Of a DNA stretch of 64,000 bases, positions 33,328 through 59,823 are shown one piece after another. Positions within the stretch are counted from its first letter, which is position 1. Every line of letters starts with the position of its first letter. A model generated the notes under the pieces. The model had not been told where the DNA came from. It made no database searches and was given only the letters and a program-made list of their open reading frames with translations. The position numbers were made by a program, and so were the translations under genes. This DNA comes from Lampris incognitus. Taxonomy: Eukaryota > Chordata > Actinopteri > Lampriformes > Lampridae. The stretch spans positions 21,230,494 through 21,294,493 of the forward strand of contig NC_079224.1 in the NCBI RefSeq assembly GCF_029633865.1, read 5' to 3'.

Positions 33328-34080
33328 TTCTACGAGACCACCACTGTCAAGTAGAGCCCCCCCTCCCCCTTTAAACCTCCGCTCCTTTGCAAAAAGGAGA
33401 CCCGCGTAGGACCCCCATGTCTGCAACAAAACACAAGAGTCGAGAACTGCTAAAGCAAAAAAAAAAAAAAAACAAGAACCAAAACAAACCTCGTGCGTCT
33501 GGATTAATGTTAGCACATTCCAAGGTTTAAATGGCCTGGGTTAGCATGGCAGCCAGCGGCGAGCTGTTGGTGTTACTGCTATCGTTGGCTGAATAAAAAC
33601 AAACTGGACGACGGACATAAGCCATCTGGTTATTTACATAAACGCCAGCAAATTGGGAGATGAACTCGAGCTATCTAGCTGGCAGCTAACATTAGCTAAA
33701 CAATGCGAATGTGCGCTAGCTAATAAGCGACACCGTTGTCATGGCATCACTCCCCTGCAAATAATACAACCGAGGCCAGCTGTGGAGCCGGCTGACAGTC
33801 TTGCTTAAAATTAGATTTTCGTACCCAGTAAGGATGTTTGGTTGAGTTCAAGTGACCAAATTCATCAACATCATCATCTTTGGCTGGATGGACCGGCGCT
33901 ACGAGACCCGAGATGTACAGGGTGTTGCATCAAAACGTCAGGAGCTAACGCATCACGACGACAACGCAACTCGGCGGTGTTGTTTATGTCAGGGCAAAGA
34001 TGGCGACTGAGTCAGCTGGAACACAGATTCCTCGGCTGACTTCTGCCGGCAGTGAAGACACCGCGTAATACCCAAAAGCG
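33328..34080 (-). promoter_or_regulatory. fzr1: fzr1 5' UTR exon part and promoter region
   Basis: 5' UTR 33328-33420 belongs to the start-codon exon and follows an acceptor (TTGTTTTGTTGCAG) at 33421. A likely non-coding first exon ends at a donor CTGG|GTACGA at 33825/33824 and begins somewhere in the CpG-rich stretch 33880-34080. 'AAAGATGGCGACTG' (about 33996) resembles a YY1-type promoter element. The exact transcription start is unknown. Confidence 0.4.
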
Positions 34081-35565
34081 ACACTAGGTGGCGGCCTACG
34101 CTGAATTTCCAGCGTTATATCCACAGCGTGTCGCTGGTACGCCGTGCACCTTTTTTTCCCCAACTTGCAAATATATTTCATGCGAGGTGATACAGGCAAA
34201 AGCAATTTTCTTAAAACAAACCGTATTTTTAACGTTTCATCAACATTCGATAACGTTATGTCATAGAAGATTTTTTTTTGTTCTTGGGGAAATAGGATAG
34301 CGAAAAAATATAGGGAAAATACAATGGATGTGAAAAATAGCTATGCATGACTGCCCCAAGTCCATCACAGGTTCCACACACACAAGGCCACTTAAACAGT
34401 CACTTCCACACACACAAACATGCATTAAATCCACCTGCCACTCCTATCATTTGGTTGTGGAGAGAAAAGAGGAGCCTCTAGAGGACCCCCCCCCCACACA
34501 CACACACACATAGATCCTGAGAGAACATGCAAACTCCAAGCAGAGGGAGGGGCTAGGGTCGAAAAATATAACCATTGTTGAGCATGCATCAAGACATATG
34601 ACCATTATGAATTTATTGCATGGGTCTCGTTATTTTGTATTGACATATCCAGAACGTATTCACAGATTGAGCATTTTGTACATGTGTAGATATATGCATT
34701 GTAGTTCTGACCAAGTCATCTGTATCAAGTTTGAAATTAGTGATGAAAGTATATTCCTCTTTATAATAAGACGCCAAATGGGCAGATTGTTACATGCAAA
34801 GCAAAAAATAAATAAAAATCTAGAAATGTACGTATGTATGAAGTAGTCTGGGCATGTGACAAGAAAGAGCAGTGTAGATATGCCTATAGGCAGTTCAGTT
34901 TGTTTCAGGTGCCATGCTTCAATATTTCATTTTCAGACGGCATTCTGCAGCTGGACTGGCAGCGCTCTGTGCAACAATTAGGGGTAGGTAAATGAGCCAG
35001 ATGCTTGCGATTAAGAGAAAACATGTATCATAAAAACATTAATAACGAATTGATAACTTTGACATTAATGAAAAAAATGACATAACATAGTATCTAAACA
35101 AAATGGTATTTTTCAACACTTTGAAGCATTGCAGTGGGCCTACTGTACCACTTCATGCAGTTGTTCTCATTCATACTCAATTGTCCTTCAGCCAGGCACA
35201 GGCAGTTGTGAGCTTAGACACTCAACAAAGGCAGAGACGAAGGGGAAAGGCTTGGATCACTGTTCAAGGCCATACGATACTTTTAGAATGGGACAGAAAG
35301 AGAGAGAAAGAGAAAACGAGGGAGAGAGAGGGGGGACAGGAAATGCTGGGTTTCCACTGTTAGCGACTTAATGGGACCAACGGACACGGCAGAGTGGAGA
35401 CAGGGCATGGCATCTCTGGTGGCACTCTGATCTGCACGTACGCCTGTCTGCCATCCTGCCCTCTGACATACTGTGGGGAGTGTGAACGTTCATTAACATG
35501 TCATTATGTGGACATGGTCTGATGCAGCCAGGCTTTATGTTTACCAAATGCATGTGCGTACACAT

Positions 35566-35603
<38 letters not shown>

Positions 35604-37624
35604 GCACACACATATAAACACACATACCCACGTATGCACACACCCAACAACACTGTGATTGCTTGTACAGAGCTACAGTATCGCACCCACATCACATTTG
35701 GTTTTAGACAGTCTAGTCACAACATCACTTCTAATCTGCATCCTTTATCAGCTCCGGGGAGCAACGTGCAGCCAGGGCCACGCTGGGAGGCCTCATGCCT
35801 ACGTGGAGGGCAGTGTCTCTGGGCGTATCAGTTCTTGGTCCTAGTCTGGGGTGGAGGCTCCATTGGGGGAAATACTGTTGCCCTTATCATTCTTGCAAGA
35901 CAACACAGCTCAGTTGGCACAGAGGAAGCCGGATCAACACTCGCTGACTGCAATGCCCTCAGATTCCCGCTGCAACTCACCGCTCAACAATAGGGACCCG
36001 ACTAATCTCATCTCATGTACGATGACAGGAGAGACAATTCCGCAGATTCAGCACGATTAAATATGTTTAGAAGTGTGCTGTACAAAACAGGAATGGATCG
36101 GGGAGTCAAAATTTCCCCCTGTCTGATATAAAATCCCCCCCCCCCGTGCTTTTAAGGGACAGGGCATTTACACTCGCTCACGTTTTTACCGTTTGTTATG
36201 TAGCCAGCTGAAAGAAACAGAAAGGGAGACACAGAGGAGAGAGCTTTGGTAGTATTTGAACCCAGGGTGATGTGTGTGTATGGGGGGGTGGGGTTAACCA
36301 CTAACTACTAGTAACTACTCAATGATGATACATATTATGTTGCTCATGAGAAGAAAAAAAAAGAAGCATGAATATGCATATCTTCAAAGACACGGGTCAT
36401 TAGACTGTATATTTGCCTGGCTGAGGTCAGTGTGATGTTACACAGCACAACAGAACGGTATCTGCACATCATGCAAGCGGCACCGCGGCTCAGACGTGAG
36501 CTGTGAGCCCACGCCTGGATCAGAGATGATGGCGATGATATGTCAGTATCAAGATGCGAGCTGAAGGCCCCCATCGGATGCAAACCATTCTCGGTGGCAT
36601 GTCACAAGTTTACACTGCTGCTGTTGTTCGACTGTGAGAACGTTTATCTCTTCTGTCGAGGTGTGCTATTGTGACTATTTTTTCTCTCTCCTGACCCGCT
36701 GTTTACCATTGCACATCGTAAGAGGGCTCCGTTATCTCTCTCGCCATCTTTCTTTCTCTCGCCCTCTCTCTCCGTCGATATCTCACTTTCTCTTGATTTC
36801 TCACCACACACATGTACTGGAGAGGCTCAGTAAAGCCTGAACTTCTGCAGCATGCAAGAGCTGTGCACAGCCTCCCGTGCACGCCACTCACTTCAGTTCA
36901 CTATTCAGCGTAGTCTGATAATTTAGCATGGCTGTCGTATTAACCGTGCTGCCAGAGCATCGGGATATGAGTCAAATTAATCAGGAAGAAGCAAATTATA
37001 ATGAACTACCACGTAAGTATCTTTGTATATTAAGAGACCTGTACGAGAGGCATTTGAAGAAAAATCTCTGTTAATCTGTCCATCTATCCTTCCCACACAT
37101 GCTCGTTTGCCCTCTGCCTCTAACCGACTCCTGTGTGAAACGGACAACTGTTGATTTGGGCCCCACAAAACAAGCGTCACACACTCACTACATGTGATTT
37201 GGGTTTGGCCTCAGTGGCCTCATACATCTGCCAGAAAGTCAACGTGGGTCATCACATTTTTAGTGCTATTAAATTTGACAAAGAAACACTGATGACGAAA
37301 TATTTGTTGAGAATACAGTAACATTTTTTATACGTACTTTTGCCCTTTTTGCTTATTTGTTATTAAAAAAAAGCTATTTAAGGTACAAAAATCCTGCTTA
37401 GTATTCGGCACTACCCCATGAATGAATAGTAATAATAATAAAATTACTGTGTAATAATTTGTCTAAATTGTTTTTATTGTGTAATAATCTAGTGGGTACA
37501 TGCATTCAAATCAGTTTAGTTTATTATTAAGTTTATTATTCATCTACTTCTTATAAGGACACAGAGATGACTGCTCCATTCCCAAATGTCATAAGACATT
37601 CCCATTCATGTGGTATGTCAACCA
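34081..37624. other. Intergenic, fzr1 upstream side
   Basis: No exon chain was found. 34370-34560 holds repeat-like sequence ('GAGAACATGCAAACTCC'), common in fish genomes. A CA tract lies at about 35568-35602. The remaining open frames are short and lack splice context. Confidence 0.4.
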
Positions 37625-37626
37625 TG

Positions 37627-37658
<32 letters not shown>

Positions 37659-38820
37659 ATACCAGGTATTTCTTAGGATAGAAAAACCTGAAACCAACTA
37701 CCTTGTGGGGACATTTTATGGGTCCCCATGAGGAAAAGGGTATATTTTAGGGTTAGGACGTGGGTTTAGGGTTAAGGTTAGAATTGGGGTTATTTTAAGG
37801 TTAGTGTAAGGGTTAAGGTTAGGCATGTCGTTATTCAGGAATCAGGAACAAAGTGTTCCTGATTCCTGTTCTTTGTTTTTAAAATTTTTCATTTATTATT
37901 TAATTTCATGTACGAAAGTACATGAAATGAAACAAAGCATCATTTCCCCCCAGCCCACAGCAGTGCAACACAAAGACAAAAACACATATCCAAAAACTAC
38001 AAGAACACACATATCCAAACTAACACATATATCCAAACTAAACAAAAAAATCACTGTCCAATAGAACGAACGCCAGCCAGGATGACTGTCGGAACTGTCG
38101 GTCTGCATAGGCTAGCAGTTAGCTTAGCCTGCCCCGCTTCCGCGTCCTGTCAGACCGTCCTCGGCGTTCCCTCTTCTGGCGCTGCTTCGGGAAGGGCCGT
38201 GGTCCTTGGGCCTACCAGACACAGCAGACCATGCTCCCTCAACCGATCCAACACTAGCTCTCCCAGCCAGACACCTTCGACACACCTCCCTGCAGTCCAC
38301 ACGACGACACTAAAAACAGTCAACATGAGGCCACCGCCAGACTGCCCTCGGTGTTATCGGAACTGCAGGTCCACATGGGCTAGCAGTTAGCTTAGGCTGC
38401 CCCGCTTCTGTGTCCTGCCAGACTGCCCTCGGTGTTACCTCTTCGGGTGCAGCTCCGGGCAGGGCCGTGGTCCCTGGGCCCACAGGATGCAGCAGACCAA
38501 GCTCTCCCAGCCGATCCAATGCCAGCTCCCCCAGCCATCAAACGAAGACACAAACTTAGATGCAGACATGGACAAAGACAATGCCGCAAACATGAATTTG
38601 CACCGCCGTCTTCCCACACCGGTACTGGATGAGGTCGCTGAAAACGTGAGTTCGTGCTGCTACAGCGCGAATTCACATTTGCAGCGGCCTCATCCAGTAC
38701 CGTCTTTGTCCACACAGATGTGGACAAAGACACTAGCTAGTTATGATAGTTAATGTTAGGGTTAAGGGCTAGGGAATGAATATAGTCAATGAGGGGTCCC
38801 GATAAGTATAGGGTGACATG

Positions 38821-38876
<56 letters not shown>
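37625..38876. repeat. Telomere-like element, copy 3, split by an insertion
   Basis: The left part (37660-37834) has the 'GGATAGAAAAACC' arm and the TTAGGG-like core. The right part (38745-38820) resumes 'GGGTTAAGGGCTAGGGAATG' and the 'CAATGAGGGGTCCC' arm. It is bounded by GT tracts at about 37630-37658 and 38822-38876. About 905 bp of unrelated retroelement lie between the halves. Confidence 0.7.
37835..38744 (-). mobile_element. Unclassified retroelement, copy A, rearranged
   Basis: It is inserted in telomere-like copy 3 with a possible short duplication GTTAT (37830-37834 and 38740-38744). Its 3' end (plus-strand left) is a perfect hairpin: 37836-37850 CAGGAATCAGGAACA and 37854-37868 its exact complement, loop AAG. 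The body matches the reverse complement of 42271-42735. A block beginning 'AACTGTCGGTCTGCATAGGC' (about 38092) recurs diverged at about 38358. Near the right end an inverted pair ('CCGGTACTGGATGAGG' about 38618 and 'CCTCATCCAGTACCG' about 38687) suggests a 5' inversion/duplication. No transposase or reverse transcriptase is encoded. Confidence 0.6.
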
Positions 38877-38881
<5 letters not shown>

Positions 38882-40418
38882 TGTGTGTATCTGCTTGATC
38901 CTACGGGTTATGTTTTTGTCATGTTTTCATTGACCAAGAATGACAGTGAGTTCTTGTGTGCCACGTGGACCCCACAGGGCTGTTCCCTTCCGTGTCCTAA
39001 CAATTCCTGAGCTGGCTGTACGCTGGGCAAAGACCCCTCAGGATTCTACACAAATGTCAGGCTGATGCCATGTCCTTAAACGTGTCATGGTAAATGCAAT
39101 TTGAAACAAAGCACCACTCTGCACAACCATTACCGTCCACCTTGATTGACCTTGGTACCACAGAGATTCAAAGTTCGGATGATTCTGGATATCTATGAAA
39201 ATAATCTTGGATGCACGATGTTTTGGCATACTACACATCAAGATGGTGACTAATATAAAGTTGCTGTCATCACGGGATGGACTAGCTGAAATTAGTCAGA
39301 GTCGGTCAGCATCGGAGGCAATCTGAAATAAGGCTTTCTTGTCCCTTTTGAAAAGGCTGACAGGAATTTTCTGACATTACGGACGTGCTTTGAAATTCCG
39401 CCTGTTTTCTGCTCGTTCTATGAATTATGTAACAGCTGCCGAACACGTCTTGTGCGTTTTCAGGCATTTGAGACAAAACAGGCAAAAGCTGTCTTAGAGA
39501 AACACACTGACACATCTGAGGTGACTTCCACCGTATGTGATAACCAGATGATTTGTGACATCGCTTGGGATGGACACATCCTGTTATTGTCCAAACCTTG
39601 TATTTTATAGTCTGCGAGGCCTAAGACTCACACACCAGCACACAAAAGACAGTCCCTTGAGGAAAATAGCCATTTCATTTGATCATGTTTTTATTATTTT
39701 TGTTTTAAATGGGCAGAATTGCACCTCTCTTGGCTCAATTTCGCGAACATTTGTACAGTTGTCTCCAGTCTGGTCTCAGACATCCAAGGCCATGTAGTTC
39801 TATTGAAATATCCTGGAATGCCCCTTATTTGCCGGTGTTGCTCTCACAGACTGGCCAGTTGACTTCAGTCCTGACTGTCAACCCAACTAAAAACAAACAG
39901 CAGCTGGCACGGCAAAACTCCAGGAAGACATTTGTTTTCATAATGTGGATACGGAGGGAGCAGGTTTGTTTTGCTGGAAGTGGTTCTCTTCCCTCCTCCT
40001 TGGCCCAGGGCTGTAGGCCTTTTCAGGGCCAACGTAGAGGAGGGAGGCAGCCTGACTGATGGCTGGCCACACGTGCTCCAGGGGCCTCAAGCCCTCATGC
40101 AACCCTCTTCTCTGACATAGCCGCTGGGATGAGGCGGCCTGCTTTCCCCTCGTTGACGTCAGTGACCAACAGACCACAGGACTTCTGTTAGCGTTTCAAA
40201 CACACTCTCTGCCCATCACCATAGTAGCATGGACTATGGTGACCGCCATGGAAAACTGCGCCCTGTGTGCACCGATGTTTACAATAAACAGTAGCCTCAG
40301 TTTCGCTGAGTCTAAAGGAAGAGGAAGATGCTTCAGGTTTCCTCTTTCCGTCTGCTGTAATTGTCTGTGAACTCCAAGAGAAACATCAAGGTCAAACATG
40401 TGACAGAATTTTTTTTTG
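38877..40418. other. Intergenic, nothing recognised
   Basis: No exon chain, RNA gene or known repeat was identified on either strand. Confidence 0.4.
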
Positions 40419-40825
40419 TGTGGCCCCCCCCCCCTTTTTCTCCCCAATTGTATCCGGCCAATTACCCCACTCTTCCGAGCCATCCCAGTCACTGCTCCAC
40501 CCCCTCTGCCGATCCGGGGAGGGCTGCAGACTCCAGCTGCTTCCTTTCACCTGACAGTGAGGAGTTTCGCCAGGGGGATGTAGCATGTGGGAGGATCACG
40601 CTATTCCCCCCAGTTCCCCCTCCCCCCCGAACAGGCCCCTTGACCGACCAGAGGAGGCGCTAGGGCAGTGACCGGGACACATACCCACATCCAGCTTCCC
40701 ACCCGCAGACAAGGCCAATTGTGTTTGTAGGGACACCTGACCAAGTCAGAGGTAACACGGGGATTCGAACTGGCGAGCCCCGCGTTGATAGGCAATGGAA
40801 TAGACCGCTACGCAACCCAGACACC
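40419..40825 (-). repeat. tRNA-derived SINE, copy 7
   Basis: Tail-to-head on the plus strand, with an internal deletion of the 'TACCACATGCCTCC' block near 40530. The tRNA-like head lies at about 40755-40825. The flanks share CAGAATTTTTTT / CAGAATTATTTTTTT (about 40404 and 40826), a likely target duplication. Confidence 0.8.
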
Positions 40826-42260
40826 CAGAATTATTTTTTTAATATTACAAACGGATGCAGTAGGCCCGCCTGTCAGACATAGGAGGTTACTGCTGAAAAT
40901 GACTCATACGGTTCAAACTGATCATTCAGGATTCTTTGTTTGATTTAGCACAGATTTATCATGCTTCAGATCAGTCTGTCCCACATGCTACCTGCTAATG
41001 TAACATGCTAATGCTTATCTCCAGCGAACAGGCTTATGTGCCCTCACGTTAGCAACAAATGCCAGATGCTTATCTCCAGAGACTGAGACAGTGAAGGCCA
41101 TGGGAGAGTGAGTGCCCTGAGGGCCCAGCACATAACACCATCATCTCTACTCTTTCTCTTTCCATACGTGGCTTTGTGTCAAACCACTCTGGGCAGACAA
41201 CCTGTGCACAGAACTCAAGGAGATGTCCCTAGTGTCATATATATTTTTTCAATTATCGTGCTGAGTCCGTAACGAGGCCACTGTGGGCCGTGCCTTGCCA
41301 GCAAGGAGTCGTGTGCAAGTTTATAATTTGTGTTTCTGTTTGTGTTGGACCTGAAATCAGAACTAGGGAACTCCCACGGAAAAACTACTATAACTACAAC
41401 AAATGCCACCATGTGATGGCATCCGACTACACAATGAGCATGCAAAGCATCTCCTCCGCTGAGCACGACATGGATTAAGACATTTGTTTTGTTTTCTGAT
41501 TGAAAAAGTAAAACGCCCGCTCGTTGTGATTTTAGTTGGTCCCGTAGGATCAGTCCAGGATGTAATAATGGCGCCGCACAATATCAACACCGTACCAAAT
41601 GGGGCCTCACTGGATCAGACGTGACCGTAAACCAATCATCAAATAAGGATGACGTTGGGCCCTGGCTATCTGGTCGGATTCAGCACGGCTATCACATGTT
41701 ACCAAAACCCCCAGAAATTAGCACGCTTTGGATCCGTTCTATGCCAAACTGTTCGCTAATGGAAATGCCTTTGGAATGGTTTCTTTCCATGCTCAAAACC
41801 GTTGCGCCTTGCGATGGAACTGCACCAATAGTGCTGAAGTAACTGAGGTTAAAACGCAGTAAGCACCACTGCCCTTTCATTTCTGTCAGGGTTTTCCTTC
41901 TGATTTGCAAAACCACAGCCATGCATTGAAGAAATGACAACGCCGGTCTTATACACTCGGGAGTACTATGTTTTCGTATCTGATGAGCAGTTTAGACCTG
42001 GTGGTGTAGAAGTGAGGTTGTGTGCCTGCCACTTGTGGAAACAGCTGAGACACAACATAGCCGATTGTCGTCCAGTCAAAGTGTGGATCTACAATTACCC
42101 CCTTTCTTTAAATGATCAGTCAGAGAGGATACAAAACACAGTCGAGATTTTTATGAAAGTTAAGTGAACAGTTCAGTTCAACACATGGTCATAAGCAAGA
42201 GTCCACCATCCGTGAGATATCCCTCTCAAAAATGTCTTAGGGCAGCCGCCTATCAGGTTT
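40826..42260. other. Intergenic, nothing recognised
   Basis: Only short random-looking open frames are present. No splice-supported exon was found. Confidence 0.4.
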
Positions 42261-42270
42261 TTCGCTTCCA

Positions 42271-42735
42271 GTGTGGGAAGATGGCGACGCGAATTCATGT
42301 TTGCAGCGGCCTCACCCGGTACGGTCCATGCCGTGTCTTTGTCCACGTCTAAGTTTGTCTTCGTTTGTTGGCTGGGAGAGCCAGCGCTGGATCGGCTGGG
42401 AGAGCTTGGTCTGCTACGACCTGTGGGCCCTGGGACCACGGCCCTGCCTGGACCTGTGCCCGAGGAGGTAACACCGAGGGCAGTCTGACAGGACACGGAG
42501 GCAGGGCAGGCTAAGCTAACTGCTAGCCTATGCAGACCGGCAGTTCCCAGTCGTCCTGGCTAGCGTTCGTTCCTTTGGTCAGAGATGTTTTTTTTTTTTA
42601 GTTTGGGTATGTGTTAAAACTAATTAGGATATGTGTGTTCTTGCAGTTCTGGTAGTTTTTGGATATGTGTTTTTGTCTTTGTGTTGCACTGCTGTGGGCT
42701 GGGGCAACAATATTTCGTTCCTGATTCCTGATATC
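42271..42735 (+). mobile_element. Unclassified retroelement, copy B
   Basis: It starts 'GTGGGAAGATGGCGACGCG', followed by 'TTTGCAGCGGCCTCACCC'. It contains the body shared with copy A ('GCTAAGCTAACTGCTAGCCT') and ends 'TTGCACTGCTGTGGGCTGGG' then 'CAATATTTCGTTCCTGATTCC'. It is a single unit without the duplications of copy A and has no significant open frame. The defined 5' start and AT-rich 3' end resemble a short non-autonomous retroelement, but no tRNA, 5S or 7SL head was recognised. Confidence 0.55.
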
Positions 42736-43463
42736 CCCAAGTAACGCTTAACATTCATTATCTTCATACTGATGCTCGCGTTTAGAATGATTAGATAAAT
42801 TATAATAGTCATAATGAGAGAAACAGAAGACTGAATAGTCCATGCCCATTTTAATGATCGGATAGAAAACAACTGATGAGCACAATACATCATCATATCA
42901 TACATTGTGTGAGGAAAAACCACTGAAAACAACGTGATATACTTCAGCAAATATACTTAAAACTGTACAATGACCCGTCACCGTACACAATATACTGCAG
43001 TAACAATCCAGCCTTCATAAAGTCCGTGAAACAAAAGAAAAAAAAAAGAACAATTCTCTCTGCCAAGCACCTCATGTGAGATGTTGGGTGTTAGGACTTA
43101 TGTACAAAACATTTTTTTTTTGTACTTTAAAACTAAATGTATTTTGTGAATTTCCAACGCTTGTGTTCACCAGAACGCCGAGAAAAGTCAGTCGAATAAC
43201 TTCATGTTGTGGCCCTATCAAAATGCACTGCTAAAAAGAATAAATCAGAACCATCCAGACAAATTCAGTCAGTATTTTGATGAACAGGTGGTTGCATACA
43301 TAAATAATAGCAAATGTACAATGAATATCATCAGTCAACATCATCATTATTATCATGTACAAGGTAATAAATACACTGTTACAAACAGTTGCAAGGTCAG
43401 CACAACAAGGCTGGGTGCAAGAGGAGATTGTGCGATTATGTGATCAATTAAATACACGCATGT

Positions 43464-43535
<72 letters not shown>

Positions 43536-44233
43536 GAAGAGAGGTGTCATCACTGTGTGATGCCATATTGACCTCCCTTCTCTGGCGGTTGCACCTTACA
43601 CAACTGTACCTTTAAGGTAATGTGGACAGATCAGCAACCAGCTGCAGAGCTGTCTCAATATTTGAACAAAAAAAAAGATTAAAACCAAAGTATTCTATTA
43701 CGAACGTGTATGTGGGCATACAGTCTATATGCTCAACCAAAACTCAGAAGACGTCACATGGGCTGAGTCATGTTCACTGGATTGGAATGATGTCAAGAGA
43801 GTTCCGCTAAATCACAACAGGTAATCAAAAGGAAGGAGGAAGGAGGAAACATTCCCTCCTTGCATGAGGTGACTAGGAAAGTGCAGCACAATAGTCCTCT
43901 CATTGTACTCTTTAGTGAGGGGTCGCTTGAAATTCAGCTGGAAAAAACGTGCTTTTTGTCGCTCCATCGCGTGAAATACACAATTCTTTGGGGATGCTGT
44001 GAGGGGTCTGTTTGATTTGTGTGCGGAAGAACGATGTATTTGATTTGCCACGTGTGGCATCACAATTTTCCGAGGAAGCAGTGAATACTGTCAAAGTGCT
44101 CTCATCTTCTCTTTGGGGTTCAAAATGTCTTTTGGACTTCTGAAACTATTGCAATTTTTTTTTTTTACTTTCAGGAAATCTAAATAATGATGGCATAATT
44201 AGCTTATGCGGGTGAAATAAATCCGGGCTGTAT

Positions 44234-44273
<40 letters not shown>

Positions 44274-45071
44274 TATAGAATATTTGGCTTATATGTTTAA
44301 CATATTGTCTTGTGATTTTGGAAACTAACCGATGCCTCATATACTCTCTTTGTCCTATGTCACAAAGTGCAAATTGTGCTGGGAAGTCAAATGATTTTAG
44401 GGATTTATCCACTGATCACTTTTGTGAGAACAAGCTTATATACTATTGCCAGAACATCAGGAAGACTGTGTGAGACAAATAGATTATTTTTTGTAGAAAA
44501 CACATTTCACATCTACATGAATGTGCTCAATAAATTATAAAAACACTTACAAAAGACACCGCTGTAAAAAAAGGCACACAACGTCTTTAGACAAGTGTTA
44601 GAAAAGTAAACTTAGAAAAGTAAACTACTACAAATACATGTTGACCAGTAGTTTGGATGGACACTTTCCCTGGTGGCATCCAATCCCAATACGATACAAA
44701 GTCAAAATGAACATAGAAAATGTCCGGGAGTGCAAGTTCAAGTTCTTAACGTGTCCCAGTACACTTGGATATAGCTTCCTTTCACGTCACCTTCATTATC
44801 TGTGAGAATCACTGCCTCTGCAGTTCAACAGTAGTCCCTTCCTTATAGAGTTGTCAAGGCAACACTCTTCTTCCTCCTTCATTTCGAGGGCTCAAAAACA
44901 AAACTGCCGTAGGGTTTCCAACCCTCTTCTTCAGGGTGGGCCTACAGTCAGTCAGACCCTCTTGGCCAGACAGCACCAAAGAGCCAGATTGCAGGATTGC
45001 TCCACTGCAATTAAATTAATTCACCCAAAACAGCGAAACCTGCTGCACTCAGACAGACACCTGGGGTTCAG
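42736..45071 (-). other. pde4b: pde4b downstream region, probable 3' UTR
   Basis: This sequence follows the pde4b stop on the minus strand. Vertebrate PDE4B transcripts often have long AU-rich 3' UTRs, and this stretch is AT-rich with two CA microsatellites (43466-43532, 44233-44270). No canonical minus-strand AATAAA was found; an ATTAAA (plus-strand TTTAAT near 42850) is a weak candidate end. Confidence 0.35.
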
Positions 45072-58848
<13,777 letters not shown>

Positions 58849-58927
58849 CCTACTGCGTGGTGGTCTCTTCCGCCACTTTAGACAATTCGGTGTGAAGTCG
58901 TACTGTGGCTAGGTTATATTTGCAGTA

Positions 58928-58975
<48 letters not shown>

Positions 58976-59206
58976 TCTCTCTCTCTCCCTAGCTCCTTTT
59001 TGCCGTTTCTTTTTGTCAACCCTTTCTTGCCCCTCATCCCTGAGCTCTCTGTGGTCCCCCTCCCATTCTGTCTCATTCCCCCACCCTCTCTCCCCCCTCT
59101 CCTGCCTTTATTCTGCAGTGCAAAGCAGGCGGTCTGCTGCCTCCTGCTGTTGATGTTTACATGTTGGTAACCCTGCTCCCTCGCATCCACAATATGGCAC
59201 GTGCAC

Positions 59207-59248
<42 letters not shown>

Positions 59249-59674
59249 GCTGGAGACCCGTCAGGCGCAAATTGATGCACTCATATGCACCCCTGTTTCA
59301 TGACGTTTTCAGCCCCTGAGTAGCAGACAATTAACGGGGGTGACAGGAGGATAGCGATGCACAACCACTTATTTGCAGATTAAGTACTGGGATGAAGAGG
59401 GCCAAAGGCACAGACAGAGAGATTGAGAGAAAAAGAGCCAGACAGAGGAAGAGGTCTTGCTTTTTTAGGAGTCCACTGACTCACTTCAAATGTGACAAAG
59501 ATAGCTGCTGTCCCTTCCCAAGCAAATCCTCTGATGCCCCCTTAGTAATAGCTTCCTTTTTAAAAAGGAAGCTTTTTCACCGGCCACTTCAAGGCTGTAT
59601 GTTTCTGTTGCAGCAGCTAACACTGAACCACCATGCTAGACAGACTGGCTCTCACCTCTCCCAATGAGAAGAGA

Positions 59675-59823
<149 letters not shown>

